Source: Parietaria judaica
Lineage: Eukaryota; Streptophyta; Magnoliopsida; Rosales; Urticaceae
Direction: 5' to 3'
DNA length: 64,000 nucleotides
Assembly: GCA_954871525.1 (NCBI GenBank)
Contig: OX940869.1
Location: 12,237,001-12,301,000 of the forward strand
Below are positions 21,894 through 34,300 of this stretch, one piece after another. Each line of letters opens with the position of its first letter. Within the stretch, counting starts at the first letter, position 1. The position numbers were made by a program, and so were the translations under genes. The notes under the pieces were generated by a model that was not told the DNA's origin, did not search any database, and saw nothing but the letters and a program-made list of their open reading frames with translations.

Positions 21894-23828
21894 TCACAAA
21901 CAGCAACGATCACCGAGTAATCTCCTCCTTTTCGCGTCCCTATCGCCGATCAGTAATGCGGATTTTCCATTATCGTTATTATCCATGTCATTACCGCTCT
22001 CTGCCGAGCTCGAAACGTGCTGGTCAAGCACGCTGACCGGCGTGACCGAGCTCGAAACGACGTGGCAGTAGTCGTACTCGTCCATCACCAACGCTTGCAA
22101 GGCACTGTAGCAATGCGACATGTCGTCCTGACATAATACAACGTTTTTTTTTTTAATTTAATCATTAAATATTAAAAAGGTACTTTAGAATCCCGGTCAA
22201 ACGGCAAACGTTGCATGTACTAGGCTGATGCAATTACATAATTAAAATAGGAAATTAAAGAAAATTTAACTATTTTAATTAAATAAAGTAAAAAAAATGA
22301 AAATAAAAATAACTTACTTTGTTTACATGTGGACAGTTGAAAATTGAATTTCTGTAGCTGAGAAATTGCAATGGGAAGAGCTCATGGGAAGCAGAGAGCA
22401 AAGCCGAGGCAGCGATTACCGACGGTTTAAACTCTAACGAGTTTACATCTGCGAAAACGCAATGTACATCATCGTCAAAAATAAATTTTTATCCAAGTGT
22501 GGCAATGTGGACGGAATTTCAAGGATTTAATGCCTTTCGTTGAATTCCCCGGACGAAGCTAGCGGAATTTTATTTACTCTTTCTTTCTTTTTTTTTTACT
22601 TAATTATGCTTACTCGTCCCCTCTCACAAATTTTCTTTTTACATAATGTTCTCCTCGGATTCCACTATACCCGACCAACGGCAGAACCTCCACGGAAGGG
22701 GCATTCCGTTCCGTTGGGTGTTGGGCCGTCGCTATTTTCAACTTATAATTCACTAATTAGTATAACTACAACCGGGTAAAACTCAAAAAGCCCGGTACTT
22801 GGTCCGGGTTTGGCTTTTGACATTACCATTTTGAGCTGTGAATAGGATTTCAATGGCTCTGTTCTTGAGAGCTTGGCACAGAGCAGGGTCCTGGAGTTGG
22901 AAGAGAGACACGAAAAATGGAACGAAGGAGAAGGGAGTGATCGAACGAACTCTCCACTTCAAACCTCCCAAAATCAATGCCTCCATTCTCGCTATACTTT
23001 GTGCATCAAATATTATGCCACCTTCACTCTGTAATTACACGGAGATTTACAGTTTAGACAGTAATATAGATAATAGCGGTAGAAGTTACGGTTTTTTTTT
23101 TTTTTGTAGTGGGAAAATTAGCCACATTCGATAATAATTGTCTCTCCATCAAGTTTTTTAACAAAAAAATTGGATGGACAAACTAGTTAGAGACTTTTGC
23201 CGCGCAATTGACAAAAACTTGAGGACTTATGCCGCAAATATTGTTTTTTTTTTTTAATTATTTCACCTGGAAATCGGAGAGAGAGAATTCAGCTTTCTTC
23301 ATCATCTTCGCAGCCAGAGAAACGCACGCGATTGCAACAAGCTTCACGACCCATTGCTTGCTTAGCTGCTCAGTCAAATATAACGTATTTATTATATCTT
23401 TATTTTGAAAGAATAAAGATTATATTTTGCATTATATACATGTATACATATATATATATATATATATATATATTACCGGCATTTCACGAGTGGACAAGAA
23501 CCGGTCGAGATAATTCACGGCCAAGTAGGACAACAGAGGATCCAAATCATACGAAGTCTGCTTCACACACAAAACCCAGAAGATCAAGTCAAACATATGA
23601 TGATAATAATAATAATAATAGAGAAAATTAAAATAAAATAAGAAAAGGAAAAGCTTGAACCTGCGAGATTGAAGCAATGGCTTGTCGTCTGACGAGGACG
23701 TCGAAGTCTCGGGCTCGGAGGGTAGAGAGGTAATTGCGCGAGGGCATGTGGTCGGACTCGGCCAGGAACAGAGACGCGACGGAGTCCGAGGAATCGGTCA
23801 ACGGGTTCTCGAGGTCGAAGTCTTCCAT
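21894..23828 (-). CDS. CYCD6;1-like: D-type cyclin, CYCD6-like
   Basis: Six exons on the minus strand, all with GT-AG introns: 23661-23828, 23477-23557, 23267-23365, 22827-23028, 22318-22448 and 21894-22127. They encode 304 residues, close to the length of known CYCD6 proteins. The cyclin box carries SDHMPSRNYLSTLR, YLAVNYLDRFLS (residues ~67-78), KLVAIACVSLAAKM (~91-104) and LKWRVRSITPFSF. The C-terminal fold has LEFKPSVIAASALL, and the tail is Ser/Asp-rich ending KRRRLLGDRCCL. D cyclins activate a CDK toward retinoblastoma-related protein at G1/S, and CYCD6;1 acts in formative root divisions (family knowledge). No LxCxE motif is visible near the N-terminus. The exon 2 acceptor could lie three bases upstream, adding one Gln. 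The reading frame is intact. Confidence 0.9.
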
Positions 23829-24528
23829 GGCAGTGACTGAGTGAAGAAGAAGAAGAGGAGATAAGACAGTGAAGACTCTCTGTGTTTGTTTTCTTTTTAT
23901 TTATTTTTTCTTGCGTAAGTTGCGTTATGTAGGAGACTTCAAGTTCACTCCTTCTCTGCTCTTCTCTCTCACTTTTTCTTGTGTATGTATGTCATATACG
24001 TACACACCTTCACCGCTTAATATATATATATATATATATATATACGTATATATGTATGAGCGTCTCTTGGGAAAGCGACAGAGAGAGGAGGAGTGATCAG
24101 ATAGAGCGAGGCAAAAGGAGGTGTAGATGTATAGAGTGTACGTCAACGAGGGATTGGCTAAGAGGCTGTGAAGTTGGCCTCCATTGATATTTCTTTGACC
24201 CTTTTACTAATTATGATTTTTTTTTTCTTTAGAGTAAATAAATACTAATTATGTATGGAGTTTGGGTCAAAGTTATAACCTATAAGTAGCATGTTTTGGA
24301 AAATCTACCTACAAGTTAATATGGGCTTCATTTGGTTAAGTAAGTTATAACAATCTTTTTTTTTTTTTAATAAGTGAAACTCTTTATCTGTTTATTAACA
24401 GCTTCGAAATTTCGATTGATCTAAAAGTCAATTTCTATTACTAATTTTAGCGTTCGGATTGAATTACCCATAGCACCCTGGTATCGTGGACAATCTTGTG
24501 ATATCCTTGCGAATACGGATTGAAATTC
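23829..24528. other. Upstream region of the cyclin gene
   Basis: The presumed 5' leader and promoter lie on the minus strand. Immediately upstream of the start codon is a CTCTTCTTCTTC-rich stretch (GAA-rich on plus at 23850-23865), common in plant leaders. A (TA)n run lies at about 24021-24046. No convincing TATA box or cell-cycle element could be fixed by eye. Confidence 0.45.
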
Positions 24529-24531
24529 TTA

Positions 24532-25218
24532 GGTGGCGTTTTGGTTATGGTCTCCGAGACCAGTTTTTGGTTTTAGTTTCAAACAGCGTCATATTGGTTT
24601 CGCAGACCACGTTTGGTTACTAATTGTCTCTGTTTTATCAGACCGGTCTCGCAGACCACTGAAACTTTAATGAAGGAAAACAGAAAACACCTTGAAGTTG
24701 TTTTCTGTCTTTGGTCTTCAATTCAATCGTACAAAATAAAACCATAATAACATATTATCATTCTATAACAGTATTATATTATTTATAATAAGATATTAAC
24801 TATGAAATTAACTCTATATAATAAATTATTAAAATTATTTTTATATATAATTATATATTTTAATTATATTACTATCATATTAACAAATATATTTAAATTA
24901 TGTATATTATTAAATGCTAACTTAATTATAATGATATAAACTCTTGAAACGGAATATATACTACTTTATATTACATTATTTAAACATGTAATTAGAGTCA
25001 TGAAATATGAATAATTTTTGTATTATGGCAAATATTTTTTAGACATAATATTAATGTATATTACTTTCTAATAAAACATACTTTATTTTTAGTAACATAA
25101 ATTGTGTTTTACTGCATTTTTTTCATTTAAATTCAATCACAGATAACAAAAGACTAACCAAACAGTGTTTCATTAATCAAACTCCAAAACTAATTTGGTA
25201 GACTAAACTCTCAATTTT
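24532..25218. mobile_element. Harbinger-like element, copy 1, right end lost
   Basis: Starts GGTGGCGTTTTGGTTATGG after the trinucleotide TTA. It matches 28734-30569 over its length but without the two insertions found there, and homology ends near 25218 before the right terminal repeat. The interior is AT-rich and noncoding. It serves as an empty-site reference for the other copy. Confidence 0.8.
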
Positions 25219-25410
25219 TAGTTTGTCTTTGAAAACATAAGCATATAAACAGATATATAACAACCTTAAAGTTTTGTTAATATTTTTTCATCGTCATTGT
25301 CAAGACAAGCGTGTTTATCGAGCATTCAATTAGACTATTGTATGAAAACAATGATAGTTTTTTTTTTTTTTTTTGACCAAAACAATGATAGTTTTTTTAA
25401 AATTCATAAA

Positions 25411-25492
25411 CTTTTTTTTGTGTCACAAGGATTCGAACTATAGACCTCAAGAGTTACAAGTTCAAGTGCTCAACCACTCTTTAAATTTAAAT
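25411..25492 (-). repeat. Possible tRNA-derived SINE or tRNA relic
   Basis: On the minus strand AGAGTGGTTGAGCACTTG and, some 30 bases on, AGTTCGAATCC resemble tRNA A and B boxes. An A8 run follows shortly after, as in a SINE tail. No full cloverleaf can be drawn. Confidence 0.4.
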
Positions 25493-26468
25493 AAATGTAG
25501 GATTGATAATCGAGTTCCGCTCGTACACAGGGATAGTTACTGCTCAAGAATTTCTTAATAAGTATGTTTGGATAATGAAAATGAATGTGTCACCTTAATC
25601 AATACCAAGCATGTTAGAATAACATAAGTGTGAAGGAAGATCTAGTTCTAAACATGATTATACCATTACAAAAAGTGCATGGATTCTGTTCCAAAAAAGA
25701 AAAAAAAGAAAAAAAAAAAGAGGTTATTTATTTAGAACAGATGTGCAGGCTAATTAATCAATCATCTTCCTCAAGATCGACTAATTATTGCATAATACTA
25801 ATCACGCAAATTTTGTAACATATATGGAGACTAAATCTTCAGAAAAATTAGGAAAAGACTCGTGACAACAACTCAACAAGGATTTAGAAAAATCTTATTT
25901 AAGTTGGATATTGATCAAGATGTCAACTATCTTTAAATCCAGAAATGATAGACACCTTGAAATTAGGCCATCAAACATCAATTATTTATTATCCACCTCT
26001 CAAATACCGTATATTATATAATACAAAAGAGCAAAACAAGGACAAAGACAAGTTTGAAATCTTACCGCGTTCTCACCCAAATAATGTAACGACTCCAAGT
26101 AAAAGTCTTTATAAATTATCCACTTAAGTCTTCAACTAAAATTCCACACTATTAAATACCCATTGGCTTAGAAATTAAGCATTTTTATTTTAATTCAATA
26201 TATATATACATATAGTGCAGGAATGACAGCTTGTGCTTATGTCTTGTGTAATGTGTCCTCGTATTCAATGAAATCTCACTCCTTGCATTTAGAAAAGGAC
26301 TATGAATGGGACAAAACTCTAGAACTCTTTTATGGTCATTCCTAGGCCACACACAATGCGTGATATTTGATTGAGCTTAATTAAGTCAATGTGGGGAAGA
26401 TCCCATTAGCTAATTCAACAAACCTCAAGTCTTCTTATACAACTAAACTAATATTGCGAAGCTAATTA

Positions 26469-26508
<40 letters not shown>

Positions 26509-27154
26509 GTGTAGGGTTAGCATATATATTCATAAGTGTAGGGTTTAGACAATTATTATCTGTTGAAGATCAAGATTAACCAGCCGAAGATTTGTATAAA
26601 GATATATAAAAAAGTTCACTGTTTCCAGGGCAACGGCGTTTAATAATTTTGTCGTCGAGGTTCAAATCGAGTGCACTTTATTAATATTATCCAAAATTGT
26701 TGGTGATGATCAGCAAATTTATTGTTATTGAAGAAGAGCACGACGTTCATGGTTGGTTGACGCAATAAGATCTTGCAATAGTAGAAGTTTCAACATTTAA
26801 AGAGAGCCTTTATCCTTTTAGACATTTTTTTTATATATTATTATATTCATCTCTCGTAGAATTTTGCTTAACTAGTTTGGATGACTACCTCACAAATGTA
26901 AAATCCACAACGGATATTGTGAATTTCGTTGCTAAAAAGTCATAAGTATCGTTACTCCTTTTTTAATGCTTTTTTTTTTTCGGTTATTGCTTATCCAATT
27001 TGATTATATATGTATCATTATTAAAAAAATTTAAACATTTGACTTTATAATTTGATTGATCATTAATTTTCACGTGGATACCATGGATAGATAATGTCTA
27101 TTATCTTTGCAGCAATATGGGGTTTAAGTATACATATATCTGAAATCGGATATC
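25493..27154. other. AT-rich intergenic DNA
   Basis: No gene recognised. A (TA)n run occupies about 26470-26507 and an A/G-rich tract about 25694-25722. Confidence 0.6.
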
Positions 27155-27159
27155 AACGA

Positions 27160-27891
27160 TGTTGGGAATGATGTCACGACAAGTATATCAACACACAAGA
27201 TTAAAGTCCAGATTACCAAATATGCGTATAAAGTAAAAGACAAGTGAACACGCGATCTTTGGTAACGCAGTTCGCAAACCCCTCATGGGAACCTACTCCG
27301 CGGGGCACCGACCCAGATACTTTATTCCACTGGAAAACATTCAATAATGTTACACGGTCGTACAAGATACTTAAATGAGTTTCACAAGGGAATAGATTAA
27401 ACTTCCCCTCAAGACCAGGCACACGTGGTGATCCGACTCCAGGGAAAAAGCTTGCTTCTCTTTAGAACGATCTTGTGATTACTTCAACTGTCCACAGCCA
27501 GTCGTCACTCCACACAGCGAGATCTCAAGACCCTCCAATTCTGATTTAAGCCGATGGGTGTTTTTCATTCAAAGTGCTCGATGTTACAGCCACATCTAGC
27601 AAAGGCTATATAGGCCGGTCTTCATGGCATCCAAATAAGGCAATGAGAGGAACCAAAGAGGATTGATGAACCAACGGTAACCTTCAATCAAGCCAATCCA
27701 GCATCAATCAGAAAGTGATCCCGAATGAGCTGGCTGATCGTGGTGATTGCTCCACGAAGATCTTTGACTCCAGCAGCATATCTCTTCAAATAAATGCGCA
27801 GATCTTCAACAACTTGTTGATCCTTCTGTTGTCTAGACAAGTCTTTTAGACAACATGTTTTACAACACATAATGACAAAAATAACATAACA
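27160..27891 (-). mobile_element. Solo LTR (732 bp), probably Copia type
   Basis: Begins TGTTGGGAATG and ends AACATAACA, so both ends obey TG..CA. Flanks are AACGA (27155-27159) and AACAA (27892-27896), a 5-bp duplication differing at one base in a way expected from CpG decay. A TATATAG core lies at about 27607. On the minus strand the downstream half, with TTTGCGAACTGCGTTACC, looks like transcribed LTR sequence, hence the tentative strand. No internal retroelement sequence adjoins it. Confidence 0.65.
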
Positions 27892-27896
27892 AACAA

Positions 27897-27929
27897 TGTT
27901 ATTACAATATCGACCACTCAGCAGTGTTT

Positions 27930-27970
<41 letters not shown>

Positions 27971-28730
27971 CTCATTATATACTACTTGCACTTAAAAAAA
28001 TATGGGATATATACAAAGTAGATAGATAGTTCTTAATGGATAATAAAGTAATCAAACAACTATACTATTGCTTCAGCCTTCGACGTACGTTAAAAAATAA
28101 AATGCCTATCATAGTTTTTGAAGCTCACATTGTGCTTCAGATTTCAGATATCTAGTGCCACGATTAGGCCTGATCAGTCTAATTTTTATTTGTATTTTTT
28201 ATTATGCGATCAATCTAATTGTTTACGTGTTTGTGTTTAGTTTCTTTCCGATGCATAAACAAAAGGCAAATGGAGACACAGATTATCAAAAAGCCATGCA
28301 GTCATACATCATGTCTGACTGGTCGGCTGTTCACCACCATACTTCTCAAGTGTATATATATAGTTACTTACTAGCAACTTTGAAAATGTTCACCAATCCA
28401 TTCAATCCATTTGACCATTGCCTTTAGTTCCTGAAACCCACATGGAGCAGCTTATTCCTTTTATCTTTCCATTTCTTTAGTTCATTGGCGTACTATAAGT
28501 AAACCAAAAGTATGTTTAGTTAAATATGTTCGAGGGATATTTGCGGCAAAAATATTTATATGTTACAAAAAGTATGATTTATCAAAAAATAATTAATATA
28601 ATTATTATTTTTTTACATATATCTTTGCCACAGTTTAATTTCACGTGGTAACGTACGATTTGTTCATATTTTTTTAATCATTTTTTACAACATATAAGCG
28701 CTACAAGAACTTCAATAAGTTAACGAATAC
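27897..28730. other. AT-rich intergenic DNA
   Basis: No gene recognised. It holds a (TA)n run at about 27931-27963 and, at 28534, a GGGATATTTGCGGC motif like the ends of the MITE at 18319. Confidence 0.55.
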
Positions 28731-28993
28731 TAAGGTGGCATTTGGTTATGGTCTCTGAGATCAGTTTCTCGTTTTAGTTTCAAACAATGTCATATTGGTT
28801 TCGCAGACCACGTTTGATTACTAGTTGTCTCTGTTTTCTCAGACCGGTCTCGCAGACCACTGAAATTTTAATGAAGGAAAACAGAAAACAGCTTAAAGTT
28901 GTTTTCTGTCTTTGGTCTTCAACTCAATCGTACAAAATAAAACCATAATAATATATATTATCATTCTATAATAGTATTATATTATTTATAATA

Positions 28994-29452
28994 GGGTTAA
29001 TGACGGCGAAAATACCCAAAGTTTGGTCAAAGAACCCCTCGTGTACCCAAAGTCTAAAAGTGGTGGCAAAAGTACCCAAAGTCACATTTGGGGAATTGAT
29101 CACTTGATTCTCGTAACGCAATTAACTTACCTGTTAACTCTGGCCATGTGGACAGACATGGGTTGCTGACATAGCAGTTTTTTGTCGTGTGGACGAGCCC
29201 ACATCAGCGTTGTTTACGACAAAACAACGAATTAAACTCCTAATTGAGCTCCTCCACGTGGCAAAAAATTGTCATGTCAGCAACCCACGTTTGTCAACGT
29301 GGCCAGAGTTAGCGAGTAAGTTAACATCGCTACGAGAATGGAGTGGTCAACTCCCCAAATTTTACTTTGGGTATTTTTGCCACCACTTTTAAACTTTGGG
29401 TACACGAGGGATTCTTTGACCAAACTTTGGGTATTTTTGCCGTTATTAACCC
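28994..29452. mobile_element. Foldback Mutator-like MITE, copy 2
   Basis: 459 bp, ends GGGTTAATGACGGCGAAAAT and its inverse, flanked by a perfect 9-bp duplication TTTATAATA (28985-28993 and 29453-29461). The two halves are near-complete inverted repeats. The same position in the Harbinger copy at 24532 has a single uninterrupted TTTATAATA, confirming the insertion. Confidence 0.93.
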
Positions 29453-29782
29453 TTTATAATAAGATATTAACTATGAAATTAACTCATATAATAAATTATT
29501 AAAATTATTTTTATGTATAATTATATATTTTAATGATATTACTATCATATTAACAAATATACTTAAATTATGTATATTATATAATACTAACTTAATTACA
29601 ATGATATGAACTCTTGAAACGGAATATTTACTACTTTATATTACATTATTTAAACATGTAATTAGAGTCATGAAATATGAATAATTTTTGTATTATGGCA
29701 AATATTTTTTAGACATACTATTAATATATATTACTTTCAAATGAAACATACTTTCTTTTTAGTATCATGAATTGCGTTTTAT

Positions 29783-30401
29783 TGTGAGTTTAAGCTTGAC
29801 CTAACTCAACAACCCCTACAGAGATTTCCCCACCAGAGATCTCCCCACCAGAGCTTCCTCTAGCAGAGAAGGCCCGAGCAGAAATCTCTGTAGCAGGAAT
29901 TCCCCCACCAGAGATGGGTCCGACCAGAGATTTCCCCCAACAGGAAGGGACCCGAACAGGAATGTTCCTACCAGAGATGGCCCTAGTAGAGATGAGGGGG
30001 AGCAGAGATGCCCCCTAACAGCAAAGGACCCTAGCAGGATTATCTCGGGCAGAAACGGAAAACGCCAGAAGTCAAGAAGAGCTATTCCAGGAAGGTGCCA
30101 AACTTGAGGAGCAAGTTTGGAAATACGATTTGACTTCCTGATTTGATATGATATGGTTTCCCATTCTGTTAGGAAACGTGTAAATTGTAAAGATTTGATT
30201 GAGTTTATTTTAGGAAGTTTAGCTAGGGTTTAGCTTTCTACTTTCTCTATAAATACAACTCTTATGACTTTAGTTTGTAACTTTTTGCTCTCTTTGCATT
30301 CGACATTAATTTGAGAAAATTCTCCCAAGTTTTGTCTTCTTTTCTTTATTTCTCGTTCTTCATTGTTCTTTGGCTGCATACCTTATCATTGGGAACCAAC
30401 A
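29783..30401 (+). mobile_element. Solo Copia LTR (619 bp)
   Basis: Starts TGTGAGTTTAAGCTTGACC and ends GGGAACCAACA, like the Copia-1 LTRs. It is flanked by TTTAT at 29778-29782 and 30402-30406. A TATA box (CTCTATAAATACAAC) lies near 30244. The U3 region (about 29815-30055) consists largely of degenerate ACCAGAGAT / AGCAGAGAT units of about 20 bp. It probably arose by recombination between the two LTRs of a full element. Confidence 0.93.
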
Positions 30402-30572
30402 TTTATTTCATTTTTTTAATTTAAATTCAACCACAGATTAACAAAAGACTAACCATACAGTGTTTCAAAAATCAAACTCCCAAACTTGTTTTGTAGACTA
30501 AACTCTCAGATTTATTTCCCAAACCAAATTGCAAAACTGGTTTCCCAAACCAGTTAACCAAACGCCACCTAA

Positions 30573-31013
30573 GTTCTTCTCGCATAGGACAAACACATCG
30601 CTACGTTTAGGGTTTAGGCGCTGAATTGAAACGTGCAAAAAGTCAAGATGCAAAAATTCTCACGAAAACCATATATGTCATTGCTACTACCTATAAAAAA
30701 TAAAAAATTGTCACTATAAGGTATTGAGTATTGACGGTGTGTGTTTAAAAACTGGTGGCGACATAATCCAACATAGAATTTTAGGCTTTATATATATATA
30801 GGCTCCTCGTGTCATCTTCGCATGTAACTTCTGGCGTCCCGTGTCCGTGACTTGGGGCGGGCCGCGGGAATTTCGGAAGGACAATGTTGTCGCTTAAAAA
30901 TGAAATAAAAACAAAAAAATCTCTTCGTGATTGATCACCTATAACGATGATAAAATTGTTGTCGATACTCAGATATGGAGTTAGATTCTTGTGGTGAGAA
31001 AATGTGATACATG
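30573..31013. other. Intergenic DNA
   Basis: No gene or repeat boundary recognised. A GC-rich patch lies at about 30835-30870. Confidence 0.5.
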
Positions 31014-31022
31014 ATTAGTTAT

Positions 31023-31502
31023 GAGAAATGGCTCTTAATAGCCAAATTGAAACGTTTGATTAGCCAAATAGTCAACCTTTCATTTTTCTTTGCAAAATAG
31101 CCAAATTGATGAGGTGGCTATTTAATAACATATTTTATACGTATAATACCCTTTTAACATATTAACGTGTATTAACAAAGTTAATTTTTTTTAAAAAATA
31201 AGAACATTTACTTGTGTTTACAGAAAATCTATATTAATGTGTATTAACTAAGTTAATTTGTTTAAAAATAAAAAATCGTGATTAAAATTTTAACAAAAAT
31301 TTAATTTAATTTATTTTTAAACAAATTAACTTAGTTAATACACGTTAATACAGTTAATACACGTTAATACACGTTAATACAAGGGTAATACGGTCTTTCG
31401 TGATTTATTAATGTGGTTGATTGGCTATTTGACAATATTAATCAAAAGGTTGGCTATTTTGCAAAATAGTTTTTCTAGTTTGGTTATATGACTATAGAGC
31501 CC
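31023..31502. mobile_element. Mutator-like MITE, second family, copy 1
   Basis: 480 bp with perfect 9-bp flanks ATTAGTTAT (31014-31022 and 31503-31511). The ends carry GGCTCTTAATAGCC and inverted GGGCTCTATAGTCATAT. The interior has repeated TTAATACACG units and shared AGCCAAATTGAAACG blocks. Noncoding. Confidence 0.82.
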
Positions 31503-31705
31503 ATTAGTTATTAACCTCTATTAAATCGAGGTTCGCTCGCTTCATGTGATACCGTGTTTCTTGTCCAATTTTCAGATGGCGATTCTATTATATATCACAT
31601 GTTATTTTTTACCTAATTATTTGAGATAGATAAAGAATTTATTAATTATTGGAATATTCGATTGTGTCGAGTCACATTTGCAATAAGATCCAGTACTCGG
31701 TTTAA

Positions 31706-32792
31706 GGGTGTGTTTGTTTGCATTAAGATTCAGACGTCTGAATCTTAATGCACATCTGAATATTAAGATCTTACATCTGGATCTGAATGCTTGAAAATTA
31801 AAGTCTGTTTGTTTTTTAAGATCTGAATGATGTAATTTTATTTTCTAATTTGTACTATACTTATTAAAAAATTAATATTTAAGATACTTTTTTTAAATAC
31901 TATGAAATATAATATTAAATATAGTATTAATTTTTTAAATTAATCAAAATATTTATAATAACATGATTAATATTTCATAAGAGCATTTATTTTTTTAATT
32001 AAGTTTTATTAGATAATATTATTAAGTAAAATTTATTATTTTGTGACAAAATTTTAAAAATTCCTATCATAAATAAATATTAAGATAATATGTTAAATAT
32101 TATAAAATATAAATATATGATATAATATTAATTTTTAAACTAATCAATTTTTAGGATTTTATTCACGTCATTAAATAATATTATATAAAATTTTAATACG
32201 AAATAATTAGTAGAAATTATTTATTATTAAAATAAATCCCTAATTTGAAAATTTATTTTTTGAATAAACGTATCCATAATTTTTTTATGAATTAATTTAT
32301 TATTTAGTTAATTATTTATTTAATAAATTATTATTATTTTTAATTTAGTTAATTTATTTATTAAAAAACGAATTTCATAGTTTTTTAAAAAGCATCAAAA
32401 CTATATCTTCCCACCTATCATTGGATTCGTCTCGTCGCAACCTTTCCGATGATGTATTATATGAGTCAATCCGATGCTCGGAAAAAAAGTTATGGAGTTT
32501 TGAAGTTTTGAAGAGGAGAGAGAAAAATATAATAATAAAAAATTAATAACTTGGCCAAACATAAGATATAACGTGAGAAATAGAGAAAATGAGATAAGAT
32601 GTGGACAAATAATGAGAAGAGAGAGAAAAATAATAGGTCTTATTATCATTCAGATTGAGTTTCACATCTGACCGAATAAGTGGTCATTCAGACTTATTAA
32701 GAGGTTTAAAAATATAAAAACAAATGCACTTAATAGCCCTGCATCTGACCCATTAAGATTCAGATGTTTATTAAGTGCAAACAAACACACCC
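31706..32792. mobile_element. Harbinger-like element (1087 bp)
   Basis: Terminal repeats GGGTGTGTTTGTTTGCA and its inverse, flanked by TAA (31703-31705, 32793-32795). The subterminal GCATTAAGATTCAGA blocks are also inverted. The interior is AT-rich without a transposase frame, so the element is non-autonomous. Part of it is related to sequence at about 21020-21200. Confidence 0.85.
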
Positions 32793-33065
32793 TAAGTATA
32801 ATCGACTTAAACCAATTTATATATGACTAAATTTCACAATCATTTTCCTGTCATCAATAGATTCCGCATTTAATTCTGAATAATTAGTACATGAAAAATA
32901 GCCATACATGCATGCGTAACCGTCTTCTCATCAATATCTACTACATACATCAATGGCTCTATCATCACCACTCGTCATTTATGATGATCACAATATATAC
33001 ATATATATATAGATCTTTGCTAATAATGATCCTGCAACTTATGTATAACTTGCTCCTATGACACG

Positions 33066-33616
33066 TAGGGGTGACAATCTGGGGCAGGTCACGAAACACG
33101 AAATAGTTACGACACGATTTAAACGGGTTTGGGTCTACTTTAAATGGATCTGGGTCCAATCGTGTCGAACACGATTAAATAACGGGTAAACACTGCACGA
33201 ACACGATAACACGGTGGGACCCAATTAGACACGATTAAGGTGCAAAAAGTTACATTTTATATATGTTATTGAGTATTTTAATACTTATTGTATATAACAT
33301 TTGTGTTTTTTACTTATTTATTACATCGTACGATTGATGAACATAAAAAAGTGTTAGTAAATTGTAAAATCTTAGATAATATAATTAAATAAGTTAAGTT
33401 AAATGAGTATAAATTTAATTAACTTAACATTTTAAAATATATGAATATGTTAAATGGGTTAAATGAGTAGACACAATAAACACGGTATTTAAATGGGGCG
33501 GGTCTGGGTCTCATCTTCTAACACGATATTTAAATGGGGCGGGTCTGGGTCTATATAAAATAAATAATGATTAAGACCCGGCACGAACACGACACGAAAC
33601 CCGAATCGCCACTCTA
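33066..33616. mobile_element. hAT-like non-autonomous element (551 bp)
   Basis: Ends TAGGGGTGACAATCTGGG and, inverted, TAGAGTGGCGATTCGGG. Flanks ATGACACG (33058-33065) and GTGACATG (33617-33624) agree at six of eight positions, as expected for an aged 8-bp hAT duplication. The interior is full of AACACGA / ACACGAT and GGGTCTGGGTC motifs in both orientations. Noncoding. Confidence 0.75.
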
Positions 33617-33624
33617 GTGACATG

Positions 33625-34291
33625 CATTTGTAAACCTAATAATATACAGCATAATTCAAGTTTCAGGAAAAGAAAAGAAAAAATCGAGTACAGAACATAA
33701 TTGCATAACAACATTTTATTCGTATCAACGTTCTTATTTAATGATCACAACAGTCTTTGTGTACTACCAGTACTATAGTTCATTGTCATATATAATTACT
33801 ATAGTATCTAAATTCACCACCATATAAACAAGTTATTTTACTATTATTTTACCATTTTATAAAATATTTTATTTATTATTAAATTAGAAAAAATCGTTAA
33901 ATTTTCTATTAATTGATGATCATTAAGGCTATTTTGACACAAACATCATAAAAGATAGACCACTTTTACTATTTTCTGGAAGGAAGTGGCCATGTTTGCA
34001 TATTTATCATGAATGGGGGCTATTTAAAACAGAGAGACTAAGGTAGCGGTCGTTTAATTTCATTTATTCATTTATTTCGGGTTTACATTATCACTTTTCT
34101 TTAATGATTGATAAATATATTTTTGTAAGACATTTGATTAGATTTTATGTGTGATTGTTGAAAATGAAATGGGAAAGAAGAAGACTTCAAATAGAAGTAA
34201 TAAAATGAGAAATAAATCAATAAAGATATAAACAAACAAAATTAATGAATCACACTATAGAAGGAAATATGTTGAAAATAAGTTAATAAAG
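33625..34291. other. AT-rich intergenic DNA
   Basis: Nothing recognisable beyond AT-rich sequence. Confidence 0.5.
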
Positions 34292-34300
34292 ATATAAAAA

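Larger units (their letters stand above)
28734..30569. mobile_element. Harbinger-like element, copy 2, carrying two nested insertions
   Basis: Ends GGTGGCATTTGGTTATGG and, inverted, GGTGGCGTTTGGTTAACTGG, flanked by TAA at 28731-28733 and 30570-30572. The 3-bp TAA duplication and the G-rich terminal repeats fit PIF/Harbinger (Tourist-like) elements. The element is about 744 bp without the insertions and is noncoding. A Mutator-like MITE sits at 28994 and a solo LTR at 29783. Confidence 0.85.

Noticed and set aside
25411..25492. An intact tRNA gene
   Set aside because: Only A- and B-box-like motifs are visible; stems do not pair into a cloverleaf, so at most a SINE or relic.
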